A DNA stretch of 64,000 bases. It comes from Flavobacterium cheongpyeongense. Its GTDB lineage: Bacteria > Bacteroidota > Bacteroidia > Flavobacteriales > Flavobacteriaceae. The translations under genes and the position numbers were made by a program. Location: assembly GCF_003202435.1 (NCBI RefSeq), contig NZ_QJHK01000008.1, forward strand, positions 62,001 to 126,000, given 5' to 3'. Position 1 is the first letter of the stretch; each line of letters begins with the position of its first letter. This document shows, one piece after another, positions 17,646-26,150 of the stretch. The notes below the pieces were generated by a model. That model made no database searches. It worked only from the letters and a program-made list of their open reading frames with translations, and was not told where the DNA came from.

Positions 17646-18782
17646 ATGAGGAAAGTACTTTATTTTTATTCTGAAAACCCATTGTTTTTAACTCAGGGTA
17701 ATAATACCCGAGCTATGGGGCTATTGAAGTATTTTAAAAGTAAAGATATTTATGTTGATTTTGTGGGAGACCCTATTTATATAAATAATTTACATTTTGA
17801 AGAATTAAAAAATAAAAAACTTATTACTAATGGTTTTTTATTAAAAGACTTCAGTAAAAGGAAAAAGAAAATTCGAAAAATATTTAATAAGTTATGCTTT
17901 TTTAAAAAAGGTCAAAGAACTAAAATTTTAGATAGGTTAAGAATTAATCATCAGGAAAGTTTTGATGAAATTCTTAAAAACAATCAATACGATTATATTT
18001 TAATATCATATGTATTTTGGACGAGACTTATTGAAAACAGTAAACATTTAAAAAATGCACAACTAATTATTGATACACACGATTTTATTACACCTCATTT
18101 AAAAAATGATAAGAAATTTAAATTAGGAAAGTATTTTGAAGAAGAGATTAGAAGTTTAACTTTTTTTGATAAAATTTTAGTTGTTTCAACTGAGGAGAAA
18201 TATATTTTTGATCAGTTCTTAGATAAAGAAGTACATCTAATCAGTCATCCTGAAGAAATTAAGCATAAGTCAAAAAAAGAAATTTACGACTTGATTTACG
18301 TCGCTAGTGAGAACATTCATAATGTGAAGTCTGCAAAATGGTTCTTTGAAAAAGTTTATCCATTATTGTCAAAGGATATTAAAATTTGTATCGTTGGAAA
18401 AATAAACAATAGTATACCGCAATCAATAGAAAATATTCACAATATTAATTATTTAGATGACTTAGAGGATGTTTACAGTGTTTCTAAAATAGCAATTTGC
18501 CCTATGTTATCTGGTACAGGTGTTAAAATTAAAGTAATTGAAGCTTTGTCTTACGGTTTGCCAGTAGTTTGCAATGAACGAGGTGTTGATGGCTTGTTAA
18601 ATAAGACTAATAATGGATGCTTAGTTACCAATAATGAGGTAATTTTTGCAGCATATATTGAAAAGCTAGTTTTAGATGAAGAATATTATAATTATCATTC
18701 ATTGTTAGCTAAAGATTATTTTTTAAATAATCATGAAAAAAGTAAGATATATGAAAAATTAGATGAAATATTTTTATCATAA
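17646..18782 (+). CDS. Glycosyltransferase, GT-B fold (GT4-like)
   Basis: 378 residues. The N-terminus MRKVLYFYSENPLFLTQGNN and a Rossmann-like second half with YVASENIHNVKSAKWFFE (about 220) and the donor-site region PMLSGTGVKIKVIEALSYGL (about 281-300), followed by PVVCNERGVDGL, match group-1 glycosyltransferases of the kind that tolerate a GTG-K-E loop. It starts 22 bases after the broken exporter, in the same operon. Acceptor and sugar are unknown. It is followed by the remains of a GT2 gene. Confidence 0.82.
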   Translation: MRKVLYFYSENPLFLTQGNNTRAMGLLKYFKSKDIYVDFVGDPIYINNLHFEELKNKKLITNGFLLKDFSKRKKKIRKIFNKLCFFKKGQRTKILDRLRINHQESFDEILKNNQYDYILISYVFWTRLIENSKHLKNAQLIIDTHDFITPHLKNDKKFKLGKYFEEEIRSLTFFDKILVVSTEEKYIFDQFLDKEVHLISHPEEIKHKSKKEIYDLIYVASENIHNVKSAKWFFEKVYPLLSKDIKICIVGKINNSIPQSIENIHNINYLDDLEDVYSVSKIAICPMLSGTGVKIKVIEALSYGLPVVCNERGVDGLLNKTNNGCLVTNNEVIFAAYIEKLVLDEEYYNYHSLLAKDYFLNNHEKSKIYEKLDEIFLS

Positions 18783-18894
18783 CAAAACTAAAAATTGATT
18801 ATTCCATACAAGTTTTTGATAATCAATAGTATGTGTTTTTTGTAGATATACAATGTATAGAAGCACTTTCAAGGTTTACGAGAGATTTACAAAA

Positions 18895-19063
18895 AACGGC
18901 AACAAATTATAGAAGATTGCAGTCGAGTTGATTATTGGATTTCTGAAAAAGATCCAGGAATGTATAGCACTATAAACAAGGGATTAAAGTAGCAAAAGAT
19001 GAATTGTAGAAACAGTTTTTATTCAACGAATGTATTAAATATTATAAAGAATGAATTATAAAT
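18895..19063 (+). pseudogene. Remnant of a GT2 glycosyltransferase gene
   Basis: In frame from 18900 the sequence reads QQIIEDCSR then VDYWISEKDPGMYSTINKG, matching the intact downstream paralogue IDYWVSEQDAGVYNAMNKG (21340 gene). One base is then missing, after which IKVAKDEL and a stop follow, and a further internally deleted stretch NSFYSTNVLNIIKNEL matches the NSGDTFYENTVLEKV region. The N-terminal third and the C-terminal half of the gene are gone. It marks a third GT2 copy that decayed in this locus. Confidence 0.75.
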
Positions 19064-19069
19064 ATTCGT

Positions 19070-19105
19070 ATGCTTTTTTCTCAACAAAAAAAAGCATCTT
19101 AATTT
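19070..19105 (+). terminator. AT-rich hairpin terminator
   Basis: ATGCTTTTTT (19070-19079) pairs perfectly with AAAAAAGCAT (19088-19097), loop of 8, followed by a T-rich stretch. It lies just behind the GT2 remnant. Confidence 0.6.
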
Positions 19106-19177
19106 TTATAACCTGAAAGGTTAATCTTTTGGGCAAATTTACTTATTATACTTTTTTTTTGAAATATTCATTCTTAT

Positions 19178-20326
19178 ATGATTAAAATACTTCTTGATCC
19201 TCAGATTTTTGATATGCAAACTTATGGCGGAATTTCTAGATATTATACTGAAATTTTTAGTCGTCTTAAAAAAAACAAAGAACTTTCAATTAAACTTCCT
19301 ATTGATACTTCAAATAATGTTTATATTATCAATAGTGGTTTACTCAAAGAAAAGGAACTTGCGGCGTATTTTATAAAAATTTTAAATGCTTTGAGAATTA
19401 GTACTCGTTCGTTGAATAGAAAATTAGTCAAAAAAAAAATCAGAAAAGCTTTTACTGAGAAATATGATTTGGTAATACCGACTTACTATGATCCCTATTT
19501 TTTAGAAGTCCTTGATGGTACGCCTTTTGTTTTGACTGTTTATGATATGGTACATGAGTTAATGCCTCAATATTTTACAGACGATCCATGGAATGTAACT
19601 GAAAACAAAAAAAGATTATTAGAGAAAGCAACTAAAATTATTGCTGTTTCAAAAAACACTAAAAAGGATATAATTAAAGTTTATCCCCATATAGATCAAT
19701 CTAAAATAGAAGTCATTTACCATGGAAATTCAATTGAGGTTAATGAAAATATAAATGTCGATTTACCAAAGAATTATATTTTATTCGTTGGTTCCAGGGG
19801 GCTTTATAAAAATTTTTATTTCCTAGTCGAATCAATAAGGGATTTATTAATCAGGGATAAAACGTTAAAACTAATTTGTGCAGGAGGAGGAGAATTTAAA
19901 GATGAGGAAATGGAGTTTTTAAAAAGAGCAGGTATTCACGAACAGGTAGAGCAGAAATACTTTGACGAAGGGCAGCTGGGGTTGTTTTATAAAAATGCCA
20001 GATGTTTTGTTTTCCCTTCCTTGTATGAGGGGTTTGGAATTCCAGTTTTGGAATCCATGTCCTGTGGTTGTCCAATTGTGTTGTCGAATAGGAGCTCTTT
20101 TCCTGAAGTAGCAGGTGAGGCCGGAATTTATTTTGATGTTTCCAGCAAAGAAGATTTAATGAATAAGATTGAATTAGTATTAAATGATGAAAAGTTAAAG
20201 AATGAATATATTTTAAAAGGAATAGAGCAAGCGAAAAAATTTAATTGGGAAATTGCCGCTTCGCAATGTTTAGAACTTTATAAAAGAGCAATAAATGAGG
20301 CTTATCGGGTTCAGTCCAAAATATAA
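19178..20326 (+). CDS. Glycosyltransferase, GT4 family
   Basis: A 382-residue GT-B transferase. It starts MIKILLDPQIFDMQTYGGIS with the acceptor-side glycine motif. The donor domain shows YILFVGSRGLYKNFYFLVES (about 200-219), CAGGGEFKDEE, and FPSLYEGFGIPVLESMSCGC (about 282-301; E-x7-E) followed by PEVAGEAGIYF. This layout is typical of mannosyl- or rhamnosyltransferases of O-antigen loci, but the sugar cannot be assigned. It is preceded by a terminator, so it likely begins a new transcript with the two GT2 genes downstream. Confidence 0.88.
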   Translation: MIKILLDPQIFDMQTYGGISRYYTEIFSRLKKNKELSIKLPIDTSNNVYIINSGLLKEKELAAYFIKILNALRISTRSLNRKLVKKKIRKAFTEKYDLVIPTYYDPYFLEVLDGTPFVLTVYDMVHELMPQYFTDDPWNVTENKKRLLEKATKIIAVSKNTKKDIIKVYPHIDQSKIEVIYHGNSIEVNENINVDLPKNYILFVGSRGLYKNFYFLVESIRDLLIRDKTLKLICAGGGEFKDEEMEFLKRAGIHEQVEQKYFDEGQLGLFYKNARCFVFPSLYEGFGIPVLESMSCGCPIVLSNRSSFPEVAGEAGIYFDVSSKEDLMNKIELVLNDEKLKNEYILKGIEQAKKFNWEIAASQCLELYKRAINEAYRVQSKI

Positions 20327-20347
20327 ATATGTTTAGAGGAGTATTAT

Positions 20348-21265
20348 ATGATTAAAGAACATAATATAGAAGATAGAAATATAACAGGCCAATTTATTTC
20401 TAAAAAAGAAAAATTAAAAAGATTTTTTTCTGAAAATAACTCGGTTAAGCTAACGATCATTACCATAAATTACAATAATAATTCAGGATTAATTAAAACA
20501 ATCGAAAGTATTATCAATCAAACCTGGAGTGATTTTGAGTTTATTATTATTGATGGTGGAAGCACCGATGAAAGTTTGTCAACAATAAAAAAGTATGATA
20601 AACATATTAATTATTGGATTTCAGAACGTGACAATGGGATTTATGATGCGATGAATAAAGGTATTCAGTTAGCTAAAGGTACTTTTGTTAATTTTATGAG
20701 TAGTGGAAATTATTATTATACCAATACGATTCTCGAAGAAATCCACGATAAATTTAGAAATGATGTTGGAATACTATATGGTGATTCATCCTGTTTTAAT
20801 GAAGCGGGTTATGATCGGGTTGAAAAAACGCCTTCAAAATTAACATTTTCGCATTTCGTTACTTCAGGTATTAATCATCAGGCAAGCTTTATTAAACGAG
20901 ATTTGTTTTTCAAATATTTTCTTTACAATACTGAATACAAAATTTCTTCTAAGTGGGAATTTTTTATTTATGTAATATGTAAAAGAAATGAACCTTATGA
21001 ACATTTGCAAAAAACGATTTGTAATTATGATTTTTCAGGAATATCACCAATTCCGAAAAAATTGTATATCTATCATCAGGAGAGAGAGACAATAATGAAA
21101 AAATATTTTTCGTCATTTTATGAAGATTTTGAATACTACAATACCGTAATTGATCCAAGAATTCGAAAAGTATTCAGAATAAAAAACAATAAAATATTAT
21201 GGACTGTTTTGAAAGCTTTTACTTCAATTTTTATTTTTATTCTGCCTAAAAAAGATACACTATAG
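20348..21265 (+). CDS. Glycosyltransferase, GT2 family (first of a tandem pair)
   Basis: A 305-residue GT-A transferase with an extra N-terminal 33 residues, then LTIITINYNNNSGLIKTIES, FEFIIIDGGSTDES (nucleotide-binding aspartates) and WISERDNGIYDAMNKGI. It is a paralogue of the next gene over its full length. A difference of note is FMSSGNYYY where the paralogue has FMNSGDTFY, so the conserved Asp after the NSG turn is Asn here. The ATG is preceded by AGAGGAG, an unusually good Shine-Dalgarno for this genome. It follows the GT4 gene by 21 bases. Confidence 0.87.
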   Translation: MIKEHNIEDRNITGQFISKKEKLKRFFSENNSVKLTIITINYNNNSGLIKTIESIINQTWSDFEFIIIDGGSTDESLSTIKKYDKHINYWISERDNGIYDAMNKGIQLAKGTFVNFMSSGNYYYTNTILEEIHDKFRNDVGILYGDSSCFNEAGYDRVEKTPSKLTFSHFVTSGINHQASFIKRDLFFKYFLYNTEYKISSKWEFFIYVICKRNEPYEHLQKTICNYDFSGISPIPKKLYIYHQERETIMKKYFSSFYEDFEYYNTVIDPRIRKVFRIKNNKILWTVLKAFTSIFIFILPKKDTL

Positions 21266-21339
21266 ATAATGTTAATGTCTATTTGTTTTTTTGATTAGGA
21301 ATAACTACAGTAAAGCTTTTTTATAAATTACCTTAGATT

Positions 21340-22152
21340 ATGTCCCAAAAAACATCAATAATTACGATAAATTATAATAATTTAAAAGGTTTAAGAAAAA
21401 CCATTGAAAGTATTATATCTCAAACTGAAAGAAAGTATGAATTCATTGTTATTGATGGAGGAAGTACAGATGGTAGTAAAGAATTAATTGAAAGTTACTC
21501 TGAAAAAATAGATTATTGGGTGTCAGAACAAGATGCGGGAGTTTATAATGCCATGAACAAAGGTATAAAAGTTGCTACAGGCGATTTTGTCATTTTTATG
21601 AATAGTGGAGATACTTTTTATGAAAATACTGTTTTAGAAAAAGTGAATCCACTATTAGTTGATGCATTTGATATTTATTATGGTGATAATTATAAAGTCA
21701 AACAAAATTCTAAAAAGAAAAAAACATATCCTGAAAAGTTGACTTTTTCTTTTTTTTATTATAGTTGTATAAATCATCAGGCAACATTTATAAGAAGACA
21801 GTTATTTTTTGATTATTTTTTCTATAATGAAAATTTTAAAATTGTATCCGATTGGGAGTTTTTTATTTATACTATTTGCATCGAAAACAGGCCATCAAAG
21901 TATTTAAAAAGGACCATTTGTAATTATGATTTTACAGGGGTATCATCAAAAAAAGAAAATAAAGTTATTGCTGATTCAGAAAAAAACATTGTTTTTGATA
22001 AGTATTTCTCACTATTTATAGAAGATTATAAATTGGTGAGTACAATTAAATCAAAAAGAGTACAGCAAATTCTTTATATCAAATCTTTCAAAAATCACTG
22101 GAAATTGTTCAAAGGAGTTATTAATTTTTTAGTACTCTTCGCAAAAAAATAA
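21340..22152 (+). CDS. Glycosyltransferase, GT2 family (second of a tandem pair)
   Basis: 270 residues: TSIITINYNNLKGLRKTIES, FIVIDGGSTDGSKE, IDYWVSEQDAGVYNAMNKGI, FMNSGDTFYENT and DWEFFIY (catalytic-base region) give a complete GT-A fold. It aligns end to end with the preceding gene, and its sequence is also the closest match in the window to the GT2 remnant at 18.9 kb. Family relatives near O-antigen genes are often called WcaA-like. Acceptor and donor are unknown. It ends the GT4-GT2-GT2 run. Confidence 0.87.
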   Translation: MSQKTSIITINYNNLKGLRKTIESIISQTERKYEFIVIDGGSTDGSKELIESYSEKIDYWVSEQDAGVYNAMNKGIKVATGDFVIFMNSGDTFYENTVLEKVNPLLVDAFDIYYGDNYKVKQNSKKKKTYPEKLTFSFFYYSCINHQATFIRRQLFFDYFFYNENFKIVSDWEFFIYTICIENRPSKYLKRTICNYDFTGVSSKKENKVIADSEKNIVFDKYFSLFIEDYKLVSTIKSKRVQQILYIKSFKNHWKLFKGVINFLVLFAKK

Positions 22153-22459
22153 ATGCCGTTTGGATCCCAAAAAATTCTGTAATAAATCACATTATTTACG
22201 CAACCATTTAGATAAATTAAGCTCTTATAATAAAAAGTTATTCTTTTTCTTAAAAGAACAATTCCTCTTTTTGAGTTTTTTGTAGTTTTAGGATTAATAA
22301 ATATCAAGAAAATTTTCCGTAACTACAGTTGATTGCAATATGTGTTGGCACAAAACGTTAGTTAAAATTATACAGATTGTTAATTTGTTATTTTGCAAAT
22401 TGTCAGATTTATAAATAATTTTTTGATAAAACCAATTTGGTTATTAATGTAAATAAATA
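22153..22459 (+). other. Intergenic region, nothing recognised
   Basis: About 307 bases, AT-rich. I find no ORF, strong hairpin or clear TAnnTTTG promoter; TATTTTG near 22390 is one base short of the consensus and could be the promoter of the following gene. Confidence 0.4.
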
Positions 22460-23365
22460 ATGAAGAAAATCCATGTAGGTTTTTTGTTGTCCTATGATTA
22501 TGAAAAACTAAAATTGTCGATACCGCCTGTTTATAATGCAGCGGATAAAATTTTTATAGCCGAGGATATTAATAAAATGACTTGGTCAGGAAATGAGTTT
22601 CTTGTAGATTCTTCTTTTTATTTATGGCTAAAGGAATTCGATGTAGATAATAAAATTGAATTTTATAGAGATAACTTCTATATTCCTGAATTAACAGCAT
22701 TACAAAATGACACCAGAGAACGGTACCTGCTTTCCCTAAAAATGGGAATCGGAAATTGGTTAATTCAAATAGACAGTGATGAATATTTTATTGACTTTGA
22801 TAGTTTTGTTTCAAATTTAAGGAAGTATGACCATTATCTTGACGAACCCGAAAAAAAGAAGGTTCAGTTTGCTTGTTTTTGGCTGATTATCTATAAATAT
22901 ACAAAAGAGGGAACTCTTTTTGTTAATAAACCAATGAAGTCTGTATTTGCCACCAATTATCCTAATTATAAATGCGCAAGACGAACTAATGAACGTACGA
23001 TTTATTTTGACAATTTAGTTCTGCATGAATCAATTGCCCGAACTGAGGAGCAACTTATATGTAAGCTGAAGAATTGGGGGCATAACAATGAAGTTGATAA
23101 GGATTTTCTTAAAAAATGGGTAATGGTAAATGAAACAAATTATGATCAATTTGAAAATTTTTATTACATAAACCCTAAACGATGGAGGAAATTAGAATAT
23201 CTACCTACCAGACGATTTGAAGATATTAAAGATATTATTAATGTAAAATCAAAACTTCAGATCTCAAGAGAATACCTGATAGTGAAAAATTTTGGTCAAT
23301 GGTTTAAATTTTTTTGGAGAAAAAAAGCATTAGAATTTTCTTTTGTTTTTAATTTATTTCATTAG
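22460..23365 (+). CDS. GT2-like glycosyltransferase (distant)
   Basis: 301 residues. MKKIHVGFLLSYDYEKLKLS and NWLIQIDSDEYFIDFD (about 96-111; a DxD metal/nucleotide site) suggest a GT-A-type glycosyltransferase related to family 2 or Pfam Glyco_tranf_2_4. The second half, rich in Trp, Tyr and Arg with a conserved-looking LHES (His about 191), would bind the acceptor. It is separated from its neighbours by intergenic gaps and followed by a terminator, so it is probably a single-gene unit. The assignment rests on a few motifs. Confidence 0.65.
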   Translation: MKKIHVGFLLSYDYEKLKLSIPPVYNAADKIFIAEDINKMTWSGNEFLVDSSFYLWLKEFDVDNKIEFYRDNFYIPELTALQNDTRERYLLSLKMGIGNWLIQIDSDEYFIDFDSFVSNLRKYDHYLDEPEKKKVQFACFWLIIYKYTKEGTLFVNKPMKSVFATNYPNYKCARRTNERTIYFDNLVLHESIARTEEQLICKLKNWGHNNEVDKDFLKKWVMVNETNYDQFENFYYINPKRWRKLEYLPTRRFEDIKDIINVKSKLQISREYLIVKNFGQWFKFFWRKKALEFSFVFNLFH

Positions 23366-23385
23366 TTAATTCTAAACCAAAAATC

Positions 23386-23420
23386 AAAAAGCCAGCTCAT
23401 TTCGGGCTGACTTTTTGTTC
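23386..23420. terminator. Bidirectional terminator
   Basis: AAAAAGCCAGCTC (23386-23398) pairs with GGGCTGACTTTTT (23404-23416) apart from one mismatch and one G-U, short loop, T-run after. It separates the convergent 22460 and 23439 genes. Confidence 0.75.
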
Positions 23421-23438
23421 AAAACACAGGTATTCTGC

Positions 23439-24281
23439 TTATTTTATTTTATAAAGCCCAATCGCCTTTTTTATTTTTTTACTGAAGAAAACCATTTTGA
23501 CATAAAGCATATTTTTTAAACTTAAAAACATCCAGTCTTTATAAGGTATACTTTTTTGTGATATTAAATCACGCAATTCTTCAGAAACAATAAATTCACT
23601 ATTTATAGCTTCCCATTTGACATTGTCATAACCGTCAAATTCATTGACTTTGTTTTTTTCATGAATGACCGACATCCAGAGCCTTTTGTCATTTACCTGA
23701 ATAATTCGGCTTTCTTTTTTCCATTGTGTATGGTCGTTAAACCAAACTGTTTTTGGGTTGTTGTTTTTTTCTATCAGACTGATAAAAGGATTGAAGACAT
23801 GCTCCTTTTTACCTAAAATATATGTTGGCTTTATTTGAAGTGAATATCCTTTAATAACATCAATGGCAAGGAAATTCTGAGAGGCAAATTTTTTCTGAAC
23901 TTCATCAATAAAAAAACTACTGATCACATCATCGTTATCAATTCTGGAAGTAATCAGGTATGGTTTATTATTGGTAACCGCTTTTTGAATTTCAGGATAA
24001 AATTCATTCATGCCGTTAATAAAAAACAGCTTTATGTTTTCTGTAGCTGAAGTTAAGTCAGTTATTCTGGTTTTATATTTTTCAGCAGTTGTAGTATCCA
24101 AATAGATGAGCCATGTAAAATTTTTGTTGGTCTGTGATTGGACTGATGGCAGACAGAAATTTTCAAAAAGCCATATTCTGTCCTTCATCCAGCTATCCGT
24201 CAGAAGTTCTTCATTATTTTTGGTAACATCCCAATTAGGGTTTTTAAGATTAAATCGGGTAATGAGATAGTGTTCGAACAT
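23439..24281 (-). CDS. Putative rhamnosyltransferase-type glycosyltransferase
   Basis: 280 residues from ATG 24281 (MFEHYLITRFNLKNPNWDVT). The order of motifs (N-terminal HYLITRFNL, DSWMKDRIWLFENFCLPSVQ, FTWLIYLDTTT, LITSRIDNDDVIS) matches the Rhamno_transf family (PF11316), GT-A enzymes of LPS and capsule loci; IDNDD is the metal/nucleotide DxD. The upstream ATG at 24407 would add 42 residues that overlap the divergent gene and its promoter, so it is rejected. It is divergent from the Kdo/heptose kinase-like gene. Confidence 0.8.
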   Translation of the reverse strand: MFEHYLITRFNLKNPNWDVTKNNEELLTDSWMKDRIWLFENFCLPSVQSQTNKNFTWLIYLDTTTAEKYKTRITDLTSATENIKLFFINGMNEFYPEIQKAVTNNKPYLITSRIDNDDVISSFFIDEVQKKFASQNFLAIDVIKGYSLQIKPTYILGKKEHVFNPFISLIEKNNNPKTVWFNDHTQWKKESRIIQVNDKRLWMSVIHEKNKVNEFDGYDNVKWEAINSEFIVSEELRDLISQKSIPYKDWMFLSLKNMLYVKMVFFSKKIKKAIGLYKIK

Positions 24282-24334
24282 CTGTGATTTTTTATTAAAT
24301 ACGAAATAAGTTTTGTGTAAAAATAAATTAATTA

Positions 24335-24366
24335 TTTGAAGAGTAAAATTCAAATCGTTACTTTTG
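24335..24366 (+). promoter_or_regulatory. Promoter of the LPS-core kinase-like gene
   Basis: TTTG (24335-24338), 20-base spacer, TACTTTTG (24359-24366): a full consensus Bacteroidetes promoter 23 bases ahead of ATG 24390. Confidence 0.75.
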
Positions 24367-24389
24367 TAAAAAACGTAAAATTTAATTAA

Positions 24390-25151
24390 ATGCACGAAGT
24401 TTATCATCCTGATTTTCTAAGCAAAAGAGCAGAAATAAGAGATGCTGTAGAAAATTATGAAACAAAAGGAACGCTGTTTGTTGATGGAAAGAGAAATAAA
24501 ATTAAAACTTTTGATTTAGGAGAAATAACACTAAATGTAAAATCGTTTAAAGTTCCAAATTTTATAAATAAAGTGGTATATGCTTTTTTTAGACCTTCAA
24601 AAGCACGTCGCTCTTATGAATTTGCTACTATTCTTGTAAAAAAAGAAATAGGTACTCCGGCACCCATTGCTTATTTTGAAAATTTTAAAGGAGTACTTTT
24701 AGATAGTTATTATGCTTGCGAACAAATATATCCTGACTTAACTTTTAGGGAACTAACCAATGATTTTGATTACCCTGAGCATGAAATTATCTTAAGACAG
24801 TTTACAAAATTTACCTTTAATCTGCATCAAAACGGAATAGAATTTCTGGATCATACCCCTGGAAATACATTAATTAAAAAAAATCCTGCCGGCTCTTATT
24901 CTTTTTTTCTGGTTGATTTAAACAGAATGAAATTTCATAAAGAAATGAGTCTGAACCAGCGAATAATGAATTTTTCAAAATTAACTCCCAATAGAAAAAT
25001 TCTTGAAGTAATGAGTGATGAATATGCAAAACTTTATGGTGCTTCTTACAATGACGTTTTAAAAATTATGATTACCGGTGCAGAATCTTTCAGGGATAAA
25101 TTTCATAGAAAGAAAAATTTAAAAAAAGCATTAAAGTTTTGGAAAAAATAA
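24390..25151 (+). CDS. LPS core kinase-like protein (InaA/Kdo kinase family)
   Basis: 253 residues with a small eukaryotic-type kinase fold: the Lys-containing strand LNVKSFKVP (about 50), the catalytic loop GIEFLDHTPGNTLIKK (about 148-163; Asp and Asn) and the metal motif FFLVDLNRM (about 171-179; DLN in place of DFG). Such proteins phosphorylate Kdo or heptose in the LPS inner core at the membrane. Its position beside glycosyltransferases and a GT9 gene supports a role in LPS core assembly. Family relatives in flavobacteria are annotated as Kdo domain-containing protein. Confidence 0.8.
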   Translation: MHEVYHPDFLSKRAEIRDAVENYETKGTLFVDGKRNKIKTFDLGEITLNVKSFKVPNFINKVVYAFFRPSKARRSYEFATILVKKEIGTPAPIAYFENFKGVLLDSYYACEQIYPDLTFRELTNDFDYPEHEIILRQFTKFTFNLHQNGIEFLDHTPGNTLIKKNPAGSYSFFLVDLNRMKFHKEMSLNQRIMNFSKLTPNRKILEVMSDEYAKLYGASYNDVLKIMITGAESFRDKFHRKKNLKKALKFWKK

Positions 25152-25219
25152 TTTTAACCATCACTTCTAAAGGCAACGAAAGAATTATTAATTTGTCTTA
25201 AGAATCCGAATTTCTGTAA

Positions 25220-25227
25220 TATATTTG
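25220..25227 (+). promoter_or_regulatory. -7 element before the 25331 glycosyltransferase
   Basis: TATATTTG, with TTTG at 25192-25195 (24-base spacer, rather long). This leaves a leader of about 100 bases. Confidence 0.45.
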
Positions 25228-25330
25228 CCTGCTCATTATCGTTTTTAATCCGAATTTAAAAAGAGAAGATCTTTAATGTCTGATTTAAGGTGTAAACTAT
25301 TGAACATTCCAAGTATTAAAAAAATATAAA

Positions 25331-26140
25331 ATGAAAATATCCGTAATTGTTAGTACATATAATGCTGAAGAATGGTTAGAAAAAGTTCTGATAGGATACA
25401 GTGTTCAGACTACAAAAGATTTTGAATTAATTATTGCTGATGATGGTTCTAGACCTTCAACTACTGAGTTAATCAATAAGTATAAAAGTAATTATCCTGT
25501 TCCAATAATGCATCTTTGGCATGAAGATAAAGGCTATAGACGACAAGAGATTCTTAATGTTGCAATTGTTAAGGCAAATTACGATTTTATTTTAATGACT
25601 GATGGAGATTGTATTCCTAGAAAAGATTTTGTTCAGGTTCATGCAGAGTTAGCACAAAAAGGGACATTTCTTTCCGGCGGATATTGTAAACTATCAATGA
25701 AGGTTAGTAAACTAATCACTAAAGAAGATATTGAAAGTGGTGATTGTTTTGATGTGAAATGGTTAAAAAAGAAAGATAAATTAGGATTTTCTCAAACATT
25801 GAAGTTATCTGCAGGAAAATGGTTAGCCTCAATTTTAGATTCTGTTACGCCAACAACTCCTTCATTTAATAATTGTAATTCGTCTGGTTTTAAGGAAGAT
25901 ATGATTGCGATTAATGGTTATGATGAAAGAATGAAATATGGCGGGCCAGACAGGGAATTTGGTGAACGTCTGGAGAATTTTGGTGTAAAAGGAAAACAAA
26001 TTCGACATAAAGCTATAGTTTTGCACCTCGATCATGCAAGAGGATATAAAACTCCTGAATCTTTAGCAGCCAATCTGGCTATTAGAAAAGAAGTAAGAGA
26101 TAAAAAAATAGTTTGGACACCTTACGGAATTGTAAAATAA
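25331..26140 (+). CDS. Glycosyltransferase, GT2 family with galactosyl-type C-domain
   Basis: 269 residues: MKISVIVSTYNAEEWLEKVL, FELIIADDGSRPST (about 35-48) and FILMTDGDCIPRKDFV (about 92-107; DxD) give a GT-A fold. The C-terminal part NGYDERMKYGGPDREFGERL resembles the Glyco_transf_7C segment of galactosyl/chondroitin-type transferases that carries the E/D-D/E-F-x-x-R catalytic motif. It precedes the epimerase gene by 10 bases, so the two are co-transcribed and the epimerase may supply its donor (inference). Confidence 0.87.
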   Translation: MKISVIVSTYNAEEWLEKVLIGYSVQTTKDFELIIADDGSRPSTTELINKYKSNYPVPIMHLWHEDKGYRRQEILNVAIVKANYDFILMTDGDCIPRKDFVQVHAELAQKGTFLSGGYCKLSMKVSKLITKEDIESGDCFDVKWLKKKDKLGFSQTLKLSAGKWLASILDSVTPTTPSFNNCNSSGFKEDMIAINGYDERMKYGGPDREFGERLENFGVKGKQIRHKAIVLHLDHARGYKTPESLAANLAIRKEVRDKKIVWTPYGIVK

Positions 26141-26150
26141 TTTAGTATAA

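Larger units (their letters stand above)
18783..19177 (+). other. Intergenic region with decayed gene and terminator
   Basis: About 395 bases. The first 110 contain nothing recognisable apart from a short palindrome TTGATAATCAA; then comes the GT2 remnant and a hairpin terminator. The plus-strand GT4 gene at 19178 follows. Confidence 0.6.

Noticed and set aside
18815..18830. TTGATAATCAA palindrome near 18.8 kb as an operator
   Set aside because: Wrong spacing, and no promoter or gene start follows; it precedes only the GT2 remnant.
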